From an uncultured Sutterella sp. (GTDB taxonomy: Bacteria; Pseudomonadota; Gammaproteobacteria; Burkholderiales; Burkholderiaceae_F): a DNA stretch of 64,000 nucleotides. The notes beneath the pieces were generated by a model. It did not search any database, had not been told where the DNA came from, and was given only the letters and a program-made list of their open reading frames with translations. Of this stretch, positions 1-8,880 are shown piece by piece. Made by a program: the position numbers and the translations under genes. The DNA is taken from assembly GCA_949287305.1 (NCBI GenBank), contig CASEFX010000026.1:62001-126000 (forward strand), in the 5' to 3' direction. Position 1 is the first letter of the stretch, and every line of letters begins with the position of its first letter.

Positions 1-1409
1 CGGTGCATTTCCCCTTCCTCGCCGAGGCGGGCAAGAAGACGCTACCGATCGTTCCGGTCGCCAGGGCTTCCGCTTCCGTGAAGGCGAATGCCGAAGTCCC
101 CGCGTCGTCCGACGAAAGGGCGAACACTGTGCTCACGCCTGAGGAAGAACGCATGGAGGTCGCCCGCTGCATTCACTGCGGCGCCTGCGGCGAACGCTGT
201 CCCCTCGGAGACCGCATGCCGCGTGCGACGGCGCTTCTCGCCCGCGGCCGTCGAGAAGATGCCGCAAACGTTTTGTTGGCGCCGGGCGGTTTCCCGGAAA
301 TCACGTCCCGCGTCTGTCCGACGGAGCGCTTCTGCGAGGGCGCCTGCGCGACGGAGCACGACGGCAATCCCGTCGCGGTCGCGATGCTCGAAAAGACCCT
401 GGCGGACGAAGCCCTTCGCGAGGGCTGGCGCCCCGACGTTCGCCATGCGGCGAAGCGCCGCCGCGTTGCGGTGGTGGGTTCGGGCCCGGCGGGGCTGGCC
501 TGCGCCGACGTTCTCGTGCACCTGGGCGTGGAAGTCCACGTGATCGACCGCGCCCCCGTTGCGGGCGGTTTGCTCTCGCTCGGGATTCCCTCCTTCAAGC
601 TTCCAAGAGACGTCGTCACCCGCCGCGTGAAGCTTCTGGAAGACGCGGGCGTACGCTTCGCCTTGGGACTCTCCGTCGGGAAGGACCTTTCCTGGCGGGA
701 TCTCGCGAACGAATTCGACGCCGTCTTCGCGGGTACGGGCGCAGCCCAGCCCGTGACGCTCGACGTGCCGGGCGCTCTCCGAGAAGACGAAAAGGACGAC
801 GCCTCCCTTCTCACGGCGGACGTCTTCCTTCGCGCGGTCGCGAAACGCGAGGCGAATCTCCCCGACGCGGGCGACATTCCCGACGCCCTTCGCGGGAAGC
901 GCGTCGCGGTCCTCGGGGGCGGCGACACGGCGCTCGACTGCGCGAGAACGGCTCTTCGCTTGGGTGCCTCTTCGGTGACGCTTGTCGCGCGGCGCGCCAA
1001 AGTGGCGCTTCGGGCCCGTCCTTCGGACCTAGCCCGCGCCGAACGTGAAGGCATGAAGCTTCTTTGCGGGCGCACCGTCCCGGCCGTTCTCCGCAAGACG
1101 GACGGCACTTTGGAAGGTCTTTCGCTCTCCGCCGCGGCTGACGCAGAGACGTCTCCCGAGACGCTTCCCGCGGACGTCGTGATCGTCGCCTACGGCTTCC
1201 GTTCGGTTCCCGACGAAGAGCTCCGCTCGTTCGGCGTTGCCTACGACGACGCGGGACGCATCGTGACCGACGCCGAGGGCCGCACGAACGCCCCCAAACT
1301 CTGGGCGGGCGGCGACGCCGTTCGAGGCGCGGCGCTCGTCAGTTGGGCCCTTGCCGACGGCCGTCGTGCGGGACTCTCGATCGCGGCCGCGATCGGGGTT
1401 CTCCGCTGA
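1..1409 (+). CDS. Glutamate synthase small-subunit-like FAD/NAD(P) oxidoreductase (5' partial)
   Basis: The frame is open at the left edge and the first visible codon is GTG at 3, so the true start probably lies outside. About 468 residues are visible. Near residue 56 an N-terminal cysteine cluster (CIHCGACGERC, then RVCPTERFCEGAC) matches the Fe-S domain of GltD/AegA/NfnL-type proteins. It is followed by an FAD-binding GSGPAG motif, an NAD(P)-binding GGGDTA motif and a C-terminal AGGD FAD motif. The family passes electrons from NADPH through FAD and Fe-S clusters to a partner subunit, classically the large subunit of glutamate synthase. The partner gene is not in the window, so a role other than glutamate synthesis cannot be excluded. 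A terminator follows directly. Confidence 0.85.
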   Translation, partial: VHFPFLAEAGKKTLPIVPVARASASVKANAEVPASSDERANTVLTPEEERMEVARCIHCGACGERCPLGDRMPRATALLARGRREDAANVLLAPGGFPEITSRVCPTERFCEGACATEHDGNPVAVAMLEKTLADEALREGWRPDVRHAAKRRRVAVVGSGPAGLACADVLVHLGVEVHVIDRAPVAGGLLSLGIPSFKLPRDVVTRRVKLLEDAGVRFALGLSVGKDLSWRDLANEFDAVFAGTGAAQPVTLDVPGALREDEKDDASLLTADVFLRAVAKREANLPDAGDIPDALRGKRVAVLGGGDTALDCARTALRLGASSVTLVARRAKVALRARPSDLARAEREGMKLLCGRTVPAVLRKTDGTLEGLSLSAAADAETSPETLPADVVIVAYGFRSVPDEELRSFGVAYDDAGRIVTDAEGRTNAPKLWAGGDAVRGAALVSWALADGRRAGLSIAAAIGVLR

Positions 1410-1432
1410 ACCAGAACGATTCCTCCAAGACG

Positions 1433-1470
1433 GGAGAAGGTCCGAGGCGGCGACGCTTCGGACCTTCTCC
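1433..1470. terminator. Bidirectional terminator between convergent genes
   Basis: Perfect 13-bp inverted repeat (GGAGAAGGTCCGA and its complement) with a 12-nt loop, followed on the plus strand by a T/C-rich tract. It lies between the flavoprotein and the convergent LysR gene and can serve both. Confidence 0.85.
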
Positions 1471-1490
1471 TTCTTTTCCTTCCCTTTTCT

Positions 1491-2465
1491 TCAGTCTCCG
1501 GGCTCGGCGGTTTGCCGGGTCGAGCGGTTGAGACCGCGCCACCCTTTTCGCGTCACGACGCGAAGCGCATTGCCGGCGTACCCCGTAAACCACTCCGCAA
1601 AGGCCCTCAGACGGGGCGAGCGCTCTTCGTCTTCCGTCCTCGTCACGACGCACATGTGCCAGGGAGCGCGCTCCCAGCCTCGCAGCACCGGAACGACGCG
1701 TCCCTCGTTGATCTCGTCGACGACGTGTCCGAGAAAGAGGTCGACCGCGATGCCGCGGTGGTTGAGCAGAAGCTTTTTGAGCGTCACCTGGTCGCTCGCG
1801 AGAAAGGTGTCCCGCCAGCGAAGCGGCGACGAGGCGACGCCGTTTCGATAGAGAACCGTCGTGTCGCGCGTGTTCACCGAATGATGCAGAAGCCCGAAGT
1901 GACGCGAAAGGTCTTCGGGGCACTCGGGCGTGCCGTACTTCTCGAGATATTCGGGCGTTGCGAGCGGTACGGTCGAGGACGTGTGCAGATGTCGGAACAT
2001 GAGTCCCGAATCGTCGATCGGGAGGTGATTGATGACGGCGACGTCCACGTCCGCCTTGTGGAGTTCCTCGGGACGGATTTCCTCGAGAATTGAGAAGGTC
2101 GTTCCGGGATGTTCCGTCGAATAGACGCAGAGAAAATCCGCGAAGAAGTCCCGGGAAAGTTCCTCGGGCGCGGAAAACCGCACGCGAAAGCTCTCGTTCT
2201 TCTGAACGTTCTCCGAGCGCAGCGCCTGAAAACCGTTCACAAGGGGCTCGACCCTGCGCACGAGTTCGAGACAGGCCGGAGTCGGGCGCATGGGGCGGCG
2301 CGATTTGTCGAAGCACTCGAAGCCGAGCTCGGCTTCGAGGTCGGCGAGAAGACGGGAGACGCGCGTGATCTCCATGTCGAGGACGAGCGCCGTGCGCGTG
2401 ACGCTTCCCGTTTTGCTCGCGACGACGAGCGCTTGCCAGGCGGTGAGATTTTCGGTCGGGGTCAT
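1491..2465 (-). CDS. LysR-family transcriptional regulator
   Basis: 324 residues, normal for the family. The N-terminal winged helix-turn-helix (residues about 8-65, with WQALVVASKTGSVTRTA and ISRLLADLEAELG-like segments) is followed by a LysR substrate-binding domain. LysR proteins bind DNA as tetramers and respond to a small-molecule co-inducer. The gene is divergent from the cytochrome c peroxidase across a 314-bp gap and convergent with the upstream flavoprotein, so the peroxidase is the most obvious candidate target, but no operator was identified. The Shine-Dalgarno before the ATG is weak. Confidence 0.88.
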   Translation of the reverse strand: MTPTENLTAWQALVVASKTGSVTRTALVLDMEITRVSRLLADLEAELGFECFDKSRRPMRPTPACLELVRRVEPLVNGFQALRSENVQKNESFRVRFSAPEELSRDFFADFLCVYSTEHPGTTFSILEEIRPEELHKADVDVAVINHLPIDDSGLMFRHLHTSSTVPLATPEYLEKYGTPECPEDLSRHFGLLHHSVNTRDTTVLYRNGVASSPLRWRDTFLASDQVTLKKLLLNHRGIAVDLFLGHVVDEINEGRVVPVLRGWERAPWHMCVVTRTEDEERSPRLRAFAEWFTGYAGNALRVVTRKGWRGLNRSTRQTAEPGD

Positions 2466-2779
2466 GGTTGCGAAGAGGAAAAGGGACGCCCTCCATTATC
2501 CGACGGCGAGGCGCTCCAAGGCGTTTTTCGCGGGCGGGGGCTTTTCCCGAGGCAAGCCGCTGTTCGCCGACGCCGGTCAACGCCTTGCGGTGACTGACGA
2601 AAAGGTTCGTCGCTCACCCAATAGAAAGAACCGATCAAACAAATTGACCGAAAGGCTATGCGACGCATCAAAAAAGAGTATTGGCGACTTCATATCGATC
2701 CTCCATAGAATAGCCTCGAGCGATTGAATTTTCTCTATCGTTCTCCCCTTTCCGAACCAAGCTACTGAAGAGGAATCGC
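2466..2779. other. Divergent intergenic region lysR / cytochrome c peroxidase
   Basis: 314 bp without a supported gene. The half next to lysR is GC-rich; from about 2630 it becomes AT-rich and probably carries the peroxidase promoter. A GAAGAGGA ribosome binding site lies at about 2767-2774. No convincing FNR/ANR dyad was found by eye. Confidence 0.5.
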
Positions 2780-3787
2780 ATGAAAAAGACCCTTGCCGCG
2801 CTGACGCTCGCCGCGCTTTTCGGCGCCGCCGGCACGACGTTCGCCGCCGAACCCGTCGACCCCATCGAGCCCGTCAAGATTGAGAATCCCGCACTTGTCG
2901 AACTCGGCAAGATGCTCTACTTCGAGCCCCGCCTCTCTCGCTCGGGCTTCATCTCCTGCAACTCCTGCCACAACCTCGCCACGGGCGGGGTCGACAACCT
3001 GAAGACCTCGATCGGCGACCGCTGGGCGCAGGGCCCGATCAATTCGCCGACGGTGCTCAATTCCTACGGTCAGATCGCCCAGTTCTGGGACGGCCGTGCG
3101 AAGACCCTTGCCGAACAGGCCGCGGGCCCGATCGCGAATCCCCTCGAAATGGCTTCGACCCACGAACTCGCCGTGGAAGTGATCGCCTCGATTCCGGGCT
3201 ATGCCAAGCACTTTGAAGCCGCCTTCGGCGACGACAAGGTCGACATCAAGCGCATCACGGACGCGATCGCCGAATTCGAACGCACGCTCGTGACGCCGAA
3301 CGACCGCTTCGACCAGTGGCTCAAGGGCAACAAGGACGCCATCACGAAGTTCGAACTTGAAGGCTACCAGCTCTTCAAGTCCTCGGGCTGCACGATCTGC
3401 CACAACGGCGCGCAGTTGGGCGGCCAGTCCTTCCAGAAGATGGGCGTCGTGCGTCCCTATGAAACGACGAACACCGCCGAAGGCGTCAAGACCATCTCTG
3501 GTCGTGACCAGGACCGCATGAGCTTCAAGGTTCCGGTTCTGCGCAACGTCGAACTCACCTATCCGTACTTCCACGACGGCGAAGCCGCAACGCTTGAGAA
3601 GGCCGTCGAGGTGATGGGCGACATCCAGCTCGGCAAGCGCTACACGGAAGAGGAAACCGCGAAGATCGTGGCGTTCCTCAAGACCCTCACGGGCGAGCAG
3701 CCCAAGATCGTCTACCCGATCCTTCCGCCCAACGGTCCGAAGACCCCGGCCTTCAATCCCTGGGCCCCGGCCGAAGCCAAGAAGTAA
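2780..3787 (+). CDS. Dihaem cytochrome c peroxidase
   Basis: 335 residues with a Sec signal peptide (cleavage near AFA-AE, residues 21-24) and two c-type haem sites, CNSCH at 60-64 and CTICH at 204-208. This is the layout of the bacterial CcpA/MacA family. The enzyme reduces hydrogen peroxide to water in the periplasm with electrons from small cytochromes or quinol pathways. Length and motif spacing are normal. The start has a GAAGAGGA ribosome binding site at a good distance. It stands as a single gene with hairpins downstream. In an anaerobe or microaerophile it probably detoxifies peroxide or allows limited peroxide respiration. Confidence 0.93.
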   Translation: MKKTLAALTLAALFGAAGTTFAAEPVDPIEPVKIENPALVELGKMLYFEPRLSRSGFISCNSCHNLATGGVDNLKTSIGDRWAQGPINSPTVLNSYGQIAQFWDGRAKTLAEQAAGPIANPLEMASTHELAVEVIASIPGYAKHFEAAFGDDKVDIKRITDAIAEFERTLVTPNDRFDQWLKGNKDAITKFELEGYQLFKSSGCTICHNGAQLGGQSFQKMGVVRPYETTNTAEGVKTISGRDQDRMSFKVPVLRNVELTYPYFHDGEAATLEKAVEVMGDIQLGKRYTEEETAKIVAFLKTLTGEQPKIVYPILPPNGPKTPAFNPWAPAEAKK

Positions 3788-3800
3788 TCCGCGCCCTTTC

Positions 3801-3821
3801 GCCCCCGAGACCTTCGGGGGC
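3801..3821 (+). terminator. Hairpin just after cytochrome c peroxidase
   Basis: 8-bp perfect GC-rich stem (GCCCCCGA/TCGGGGGC) 14 bp after the stop codon. No T-run follows, so it may be a 3' stabiliser with the 3893-3913 hairpin acting as the real terminator. Confidence 0.5.
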
Positions 3822-3834
3822 AAGGCCCAAAAGA

Positions 3835-3876
3835 GGGTGTCGCAAAAGTCACTACTGACTTTGGGATGCGGCACCC
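3835..3876. repeat. Long imperfect inverted repeat
   Basis: Arms GGGTGTCGCA-AAAGTCA (3835-3851) and TGACTTT-TGCGGCACCC (3856-3862 and 3867-3876) pair over 17 positions with one mismatch, a 4-nt bulge and a 4-nt loop. The GGGTGTCGCAAAAGT outer sequence resembles terminal inverted repeats of some insertion sequences. No transposase is adjacent, so it may be a MITE-like relic or a repeated extragenic palindrome. Confidence 0.5.
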
Positions 3877-3892
3877 CTTCTCGTATCTCGAT

Positions 3893-3913
3893 ATCCCCTC
3901 TTTGCGAGGGGAT
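3893..3913 (+). terminator. Probable rho-independent terminator
   Basis: 8-bp stem ATCCCCTC/GAGGGGAT with a 5-nt loop, followed by TCTGTTTT. It lies about 105 bp after the cytochrome c peroxidase stop and faces the end of hipA. Confidence 0.55.
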
Positions 3914-4037
3914 TCTGTTTTAGGCAAAAATCCGAAGCGTATCCCGACAAGCAAAAAATGCCGATTTCTGCAACACCGACGAGTACCGACGTCACCTCGT
4001 TTGCGGGAGGGGAGTTTTCCCGAGAGAGCCCTTTCCT

Positions 4038-5288
4038 TCATCCGCAGAGAAAACGGTAGGCGAAAAGCTCCCGTTCCCATTCGGGGATCGCAAGTTCGTC
4101 CGCGACGCCTCGCCAATCACGCACGGCGGCGAGCACCTCGTCGAGGATGCGCTCGGCTCGCTGTTGCTTCAGGAAATAGCGCGCCGCACTCTTGCGAAGG
4201 ACTTCCGGGTTCGACGCCTCCGTTTTCCCGTCGATGAGAAGACTCTGCCGCCGAAACCCCGTCGGATTCAGATCGAAGGCGGGCGACAGGGTCCAGCCGC
4301 GTTTCGTCAGGAGAAATCCGTGATTGCGGAAGTGGTCGTCCGTGTTGCCGATCGCGATGTTGAAGGCGACGCGTCGATAGAGCGCCTCGAGGTTTTGTTC
4401 TACGTCGACGCAGTGTTCGAGCACGGCTTCCGCGATGTCGAGATAGCCGTGTCCGGTCGCGGCGCCCTCTTTTTCGGTGAGGCCCGTGAGCGTAAGGGCC
4501 GACGCATAGTGACGGCGCATCTTTCCGACTCGGTCAAAGCGTTTCACCAGGAAGGCGTGACGGTTCGGACCCAACTCGACGAGCCGCGAAGGCGCGGTTT
4601 TTATTCCGGCTTTTTCGGCCAGCAGATACGCCAAGCGCTCCCAAGCGCCGACGTTCCAGGAGTCGCCTCCCGAAGGCAGTTTGGCGATCCAGAGGTTTCC
4701 TTCTTCGTCCCGCACCGACACCTTGGGCCGGGCGCCGCCCAGGCTCGCACCCGCTCGCAGCAACGGCAAAAACCACTCTTCCCTCGGATGGCTCTCCCGT
4801 CTTTCGCTTTCCTCAAACAGCTCGACCGTCACCGTCATCTTCTCGAGACTTGAGAACGTCGGAGCGTTGCCCGTCGCTCCCGTGTTCAGAAACGGTTCGG
4901 ACGGATCCCGCTTGAAGCGCAGGCCTCCCGCACGCACGCCGTCGTCAATGAGAAGCAGGCGCTCGAACTCTCCGGGTGTGCCGGGCGGTCTCTTGCCCTG
5001 CGCCCACAGGAGAAGCGAATGACTTTCCAGGAGAAGACGCCCCCAGCGGTTAGGCAGAACGTCCGCAAAGCAGGAGAAAAGCCCGGCGGCCTCGGGACGT
5101 CGTTGTTCGCCCGCCCGGTTTGTGAGATCTGAGGAAAAACAGAGTCCCGAGTGGTCAGCGAGCCAGGACTTTTCGAACTCAAAGACGCACTCGGACGCCC
5201 TTTGCCCCGCTTTGCGGGTGAGACGCCCGACAAGCGCGGGCGACGGCAATGCGTCGCAATCCAAATACACCCACAGGGTTTCGACCAT
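4038..5288 (-). CDS. hipA: HipA-family serine/threonine kinase toxin
   Basis: The start is set at the ATG at 5288 (MVETLWVYLDCD), five bases after the hipB stop, although the frame stays open further upstream; this gives 416 residues. Visible HipA features are the N-subdomain, a GGARPKVSV stretch, the catalytic-loop region GNTDDHFRNHG and the metal-binding region SPAFDLNPT. HipA kinases phosphorylate targets such as glutamyl-tRNA synthetase, slow translation and promote persistence. All expected kinase motifs are present, so it looks active. It is co-transcribed after hipB and should be neutralised and repressed by the HipB-HipA complex. Confidence 0.9.
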   Translation of the reverse strand: MVETLWVYLDCDALPSPALVGRLTRKAGQRASECVFEFEKSWLADHSGLCFSSDLTNRAGEQRRPEAAGLFSCFADVLPNRWGRLLLESHSLLLWAQGKRPPGTPGEFERLLLIDDGVRAGGLRFKRDPSEPFLNTGATGNAPTFSSLEKMTVTVELFEESERRESHPREEWFLPLLRAGASLGGARPKVSVRDEEGNLWIAKLPSGGDSWNVGAWERLAYLLAEKAGIKTAPSRLVELGPNRHAFLVKRFDRVGKMRRHYASALTLTGLTEKEGAATGHGYLDIAEAVLEHCVDVEQNLEALYRRVAFNIAIGNTDDHFRNHGFLLTKRGWTLSPAFDLNPTGFRRQSLLIDGKTEASNPEVLRKSAARYFLKQQRAERILDEVLAAVRDWRGVADELAIPEWERELFAYRFLCG

Positions 5289-5293
5289 GGCCG

Positions 5294-5605
5294 TCACTTC
5301 CCGGAAGCGCGCTTGCGCAACTCCAGATCCTGCAGATCCCGCCCGATCGGATCGTTTTTGGCGAGAAGCTCGATGTCGTCCGCGAGCTGCAAGGCAAAGA
5401 GCACCCGAAGGTAGGCGCCCATCGAGACCGTCGGATCGCCTTTTTCGATCTTCATCGCCGTGACACGCGAACACTGCGCCCGCTCCGCCACAAGTGCGAG
5501 CGGGAGGTTGCGGCGAAGGCGCGCCGCTCGAATCTGTTCGCCGACGATGCAGAGCTTCTTTTCGAGTCTTCTCGGAAGAAGGACGGAACGGGTAGCCTTT
5601 GTCAT
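5294..5605 (-). CDS. hipB: HipB-type antitoxin, Xre-family repressor
   Basis: 103 residues with a Cro/C1-type helix-turn-helix at about residues 24-75 (IRAARLRRNLPLALVAERAQ then SRVTAMKIEKGDPTVS). It is immediately upstream of hipA with a 5-bp gap, the canonical order. HipB binds HipA and represses the operon. No Shine-Dalgarno is visible before the ATG at 5605, so the mRNA may be leaderless or an internal start may be used. The AT-rich stretch 5606-5660 probably carries the promoter. Confidence 0.87.
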   Translation of the reverse strand: MTKATRSVLLPRRLEKKLCIVGEQIRAARLRRNLPLALVAERAQCSRVTAMKIEKGDPTVSMGAYLRVLFALQLADDIELLAKNDPIGRDLQDLELRKRASGK

Positions 5606-5695
5606 ATAAAAGAAACGGTAATCCTTTTTGCGTTTATTTTATTGGACATTCACAACGCGTGCATCAAGACCCGCCCACCCCTTTCGACAAACAAA

Positions 5696-5729
5696 GAGGC
5701 GCCCCGAAACTGCTTTCGGAAAGCGCCTC
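5696..5729 (-). terminator. Terminator after the PepSY gene
   Basis: Nested stems GAGGCGC/GCGCCTC and CCGAAA/TTTCGG with a CTGC loop. On the minus strand it is followed by TTTGTTTG. It ends the PepSY transcript before hipB. Confidence 0.75.
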
Positions 5730-5803
5730 TTCATCTTTGACGGGAGGGACGGTCCGTCGGATCCTCCCTCCCCCGTCTCTCTCAATTCCTATCGAACCCC
5801 GAC

Positions 5804-6271
5804 TCAAAACCAGGGGCAGTCGCCGCCGCGACGGCCGCCGTGGTGCCAACCGCCATGATGGTAGCCGCGGCCTTCACCCATGCGCGGGCAGTCGGGATTC
5901 ATCCCCATGCCGGGACCGTAGCCGGGACCGCGTTCGAAGCGGGTGCCGTTGCGGATGCCGATGTCGTTCGAAGCGAGGACCGTGCCGTCTTCCGGATTCA
6001 CGAAGACGCGGGCCGCCGACCCGTCCTTCCCTTCCATGCGGACGTCCCAGACGAAACCGTAGGAACGGGTGCCGTGAAGCGTGGCCGAGAGCGCTTCGGC
6101 GTCGGGGAACTTGGCCTTGGCGGCTGCGAGGGCGTCGGCCATGCCGATCTTGGAAGCGGCCTGCGTGACGGCGGCGGGAGCATTGGGAGCCGTGTCGGTG
6201 GCGGCGTAGGAAAGCGTGGCGAGCGCCAGAGCCGAAGCGGCGACGGAAGCGAAAACGAGCGTCTTTTTCAT
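5804..6271 (-). CDS. Secreted PepSY-domain protein
   Basis: 155 residues with a Sec signal peptide (MKKTLVFASVAASALALATLSYA). A PepSY-like core follows (residues about 36-105: ASKIGMADALAAAKAKFPDAEALSAT-like start, YGFVWDVRMEGKDG middle, ARVFVNPEDGTVLAS end). The tail is rich in Gly, His and Pro (GRGYHHGGWHHGG), which may bind metal. PepSY domains are usually periplasmic modules linked to peptidase inhibition or heavy-metal/redox systems. AAGGAA precedes the ATG. It is monocistronic with its own terminator; partner unknown. Confidence 0.8.
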   Translation of the reverse strand: MKKTLVFASVAASALALATLSYAATDTAPNAPAAVTQAASKIGMADALAAAKAKFPDAEALSATLHGTRSYGFVWDVRMEGKDGSAARVFVNPEDGTVLASNDIGIRNGTRFERGPGYGPGMGMNPDCPRMGEGRGYHHGGWHHGGRRGGDCPWF

Positions 6272-6484
6272 GATGGTGTTCCTTCTAAGTCGTTGGAGAA
6301 ATCTTGTCGGAGAGTCCTTTCTCTCTACACCGTCATTCTTCCATTCGAGACTTAGGGGAAAACTTGGGGAGGCTTAGGAGAGCCTATGTCGAGGTAACAA
6401 ATGACAAGCGGCGGAAACATTCTTCTCCCTGTCCGCGCCCGGACGAACACACGCCGCCCCGCGAAACCGTTACCCAAAACGAAA

Positions 6485-6511
6485 CGCCGAAGCCCGTAAA
6501 GAGTCTCGGCG
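6485..6511 (-). terminator. Terminator after the GNAT pseudogene
   Basis: CGCCGA/TCGGCG stem; on the minus strand followed by TTTCGTTTTGGG. Confidence 0.65.
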
Positions 6512-6556
6512 CATTCCTTCTTTCGATCTCTTTGCCGGTCCGTCGTGGCCTGCGAC

Positions 6557-7053
6557 TCAGACGTTCAACGTCTTTTCCATCTTAATCTCAAGCACCGGTT
6601 CGCCGTCGGGACGCCACGTGCGGTTTTCGACCGTCTCCGTTACCCGGAAGCCGAAGCGTTCGTACTGCCGTATGGCCGCTTCGAGCGGTCCCGCGGTCCA
6701 CAGATCAACGTTTTGTACCCGACCTCTTCGGCTCTGGCGAGAAGCGCCTCCATGAGTGCCCGGCCGATCCCCTGCCGACGACGGCTCTTTTCCACCGCAA
6801 AGAGCCGCAGTTGTCCCACTGACGGATCTTCCGTCTCACAGAGCATCACGGAGCCCGCGGGCTCGCCCTCGAATTCCGCGATCCAGAGACCCTCGCGGTC
6901 GCTGGCGGGACGCTTCGGAAAGTCGACCGCAATCTTCTTGGCGTAGGTGACGAAGGCCGGCCCCCAGCCGTATTCCTCGGTGTAGAGGCGCTCGTGCAGG
7001 TCGGCGACGTACTCTTCTTCGCCGGGGCGATAGGTTCGAATGAGGACGGTCAC
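6557..7053 (-). pseudogene. GNAT acetyltransferase, frameshifted
   Basis: Starts at GTG 7053 behind a good AAGGAGA site. The acetyl-CoA binding region (LRLFAVEKSRRRQGIGRALM) is intact. The frame then breaks at about 6705-6710: after VGYKT, the -1 shifted frame continues as a normal GNAT C-terminus (LWTAGPLEAAIRQYERFGF) to a stop at 6557. A single missing base explains it. The unshifted frame ends in an unrelated 20-residue tail. It is either a recent pseudogene or a sequencing/assembly error. Substrate unknown. Confidence 0.75.
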
Positions 7054-7170
7054 GATGATTCTCCTTGGGAAAACAAAAGTCCTTCCGATCATCCTACTGC
7101 AGCCAAAAAGGCCCGAAAGCCCCTCTAAGGAAGAGAGCCTATCGCTTCATCCCGGCCCCCGCCAAAAACG

Positions 7171-7200
7171 AAGCGCCCGACACCTTCGCGTCGAGCGCTT
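7171..7200 (-). terminator. Terminator after the HAD phosphatase pair
   Basis: AAGCGC/GCGCTT outer and CGAC/GTCG inner stem; the minus strand continues CGTTTTTGG. Confidence 0.65.
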
Positions 7201-7251
7201 CAAACCTCACCCGAGAGACCTCGGGACATCAAGCTTTTGCGCCGGATCCCG

Positions 7252-7944
7252 TCAGACGACGTGCCACTCGTGCACGGGCCAACCCATTTCCTTCGCCTTT
7301 TCAAGAAGCACCGGATCGGGGTCCACCACTTCCGTCGCGCCCGCGTAGAGTGCGAGCGGCAGGTCGTTGCGGCTGTCCGTGAAGAAAAGCATGTCTTCGG
7401 GCTTCAGGCCGTAGCGGCGAAGCACCTCCTGCACGCGCTCGACCTTCCCTTCCCGGAAGGACGGCACGCCGAGAATCTCGCCCGTAAGACGCCCGTCTTC
7501 CCCCGTCACCAGATCGATCCCGATCACGTGATCACCCGGAACGCCGAGGCGTTCCGCAATGGGCTTCACGATGTAGGTGCAGGTGGCGGAGATGATCTGC
7601 ACGGGAATCCCGAGATCCTTGGCGCGCTCGATTCGTTCGAGCCCTTCGCGGTAGAACTTCGGACGAATCCAGCGTTCCGCGAAGTCGTTCAGCATAACGT
7701 CGAGCCGTTCGGGTTCGATCCCGTAGATCGCGGGCGTCACGGCGCGAAGATAGGCCGCGATGTCGAGCGTTCCCTTGTGGTATTCCTCCAACATGCGGTT
7801 GTTTTCTTCCTTGTAGACGGGATCCGTGACGATCCCCTCGTCATAGAGGTAGTCGATCCAGAGCTGCGAAGAGTCGCAGGCGATGAGCGTCTGATCGAGG
7901 TCGAAGACGACGAGCTTCGGGAGATTTTCCGGAGAAAAAGGCAT
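7252..7944 (-). CDS. HAD-superfamily (subfamily IB) phosphatase
   Basis: 230 residues. HAD motif I is FDLDQTLI at residues 14-21, motif II lies at PVQIISAT, and motif III/IV at FFTDSRNDLPL. Phosphoserine-phosphatase-like IB HAD enzymes use the first Asp of DxDxT as nucleophile. The Ser/Thr of motif II is present, so it should be active; the substrate is unknown. It lies 33 bp downstream of serB on the same strand and is probably co-transcribed. Possible roles include a second phosphoserine or a sugar/polyol phosphatase. Confidence 0.85.
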   Translation of the reverse strand: MPFSPENLPKLVVFDLDQTLIACDSSQLWIDYLYDEGIVTDPVYKEENNRMLEEYHKGTLDIAAYLRAVTPAIYGIEPERLDVMLNDFAERWIRPKFYREGLERIERAKDLGIPVQIISATCTYIVKPIAERLGVPGDHVIGIDLVTGEDGRLTGEILGVPSFREGKVERVQEVLRRYGLKPEDMLFFTDSRNDLPLALYAGATEVVDPDPVLLEKAKEMGWPVHEWHVV

Positions 7945-7977
7945 GCTGCCCTCCTGGTTGCAAAGCGTGTTGGAATC

Positions 7978-8826
7978 TCAGGCCGCGGCCCAGGATTCTT
8001 CAAAGAGATGCGTGAGCGTGTCGAGCCCGCCGCGACGAACGGCCACGTCCGCGGCCTCCGTGAGGACGGCCTTGGCGTGGTAGGCAACGCCCAAACCGGC
8101 GGCCTTCACCATAAGGAGGTCGTTCGCGCCGTCTCCGGTCGCCATGGCGTTTTCGAGCGTGTCGCCCGCGACGGCCGTGAGAAGTTCCAACGCGCGGCGC
8201 TTTCCTTCGGCATCGAGCACTTCGCCCCCGGCGGGGCCCGTGACTTCACCCGTGAGACGCCCGTCGCGGATCACGACTTCGTTCGTGAGCACGCCGTCGG
8301 TGCCGAGGTGTTCGGCGACGTGGAGCGCGATCGGACGAAAACCGCCCGAAACGATCGTGGTCTTGATCCCGTTTTCGCGCAGGAAGGCGAAAAGCATTTC
8401 CACGCCCGGGTTGTAGCGGACGCCCTCAATCGTCTTCGTAAGCACGGCTTCGGGGGCGCCCTTGAGGAGCGCCACGCGCAGCTTCAGGTTTTCCGTGAAG
8501 GGAAGATGCCCCTCCATCGCACGACGCGTGATGTCCGCCACCTGTTCGCCCACGCCGAAGAAGGCCGCCATGTCGTCGATGCACTCGTTGTCGATCAAGG
8601 TGCTGTCCATGTCGAAGAAGGCGTGACGAATCGTCTTCACCGAGGAGAGGCTTTCGAGAAAGAAAACGTCCCCCTCGATCGCGTCCGCGACGGCGCGAAG
8701 GGCCTTGCGGTCCGCCTCGGTGTCGGGAAAGTCGTCAAAGCGGATCGCCCCCGTCTGCCGACGCGGCTCGGGATAGACGTCGAGGCGCAGGGTTTCGGCC
8801 CCGGGGCCGGTCAAAATCGCAATCAT
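7978..8826 (-). CDS. serB: Phosphoserine phosphatase SerB
   Basis: 282 residues. A short N-terminal regulatory-like region precedes the HAD core: DMDSTLIDNECIDDMA (motif I, near residue 72), VSGGF (motif II) and GDGANDLLMVKAAGLGVAY (motif III/IV). These match SerB closely. It hydrolyses phosphoserine to serine in the last step of serine biosynthesis. Length fits the SerB type with an N-terminal extension. The HAD gene follows. The upstream gap of 137 bp holds two hairpins that separate it from the phosphodiesterase gene. Confidence 0.92.
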   Translation of the reverse strand: MIAILTGPGAETLRLDVYPEPRRQTGAIRFDDFPDTEADRKALRAVADAIEGDVFFLESLSSVKTIRHAFFDMDSTLIDNECIDDMAAFFGVGEQVADITRRAMEGHLPFTENLKLRVALLKGAPEAVLTKTIEGVRYNPGVEMLFAFLRENGIKTTIVSGGFRPIALHVAEHLGTDGVLTNEVVIRDGRLTGEVTGPAGGEVLDAEGKRRALELLTAVAGDTLENAMATGDGANDLLMVKAAGLGVAYHAKAVLTEAADVAVRRGGLDTLTHLFEESWAAA

Positions 8827-8880
8827 CGTTGCTTCCTATGCTGTTTTCGGGCTTTTCAAACCCCGAAAAAGAAATCCTTC

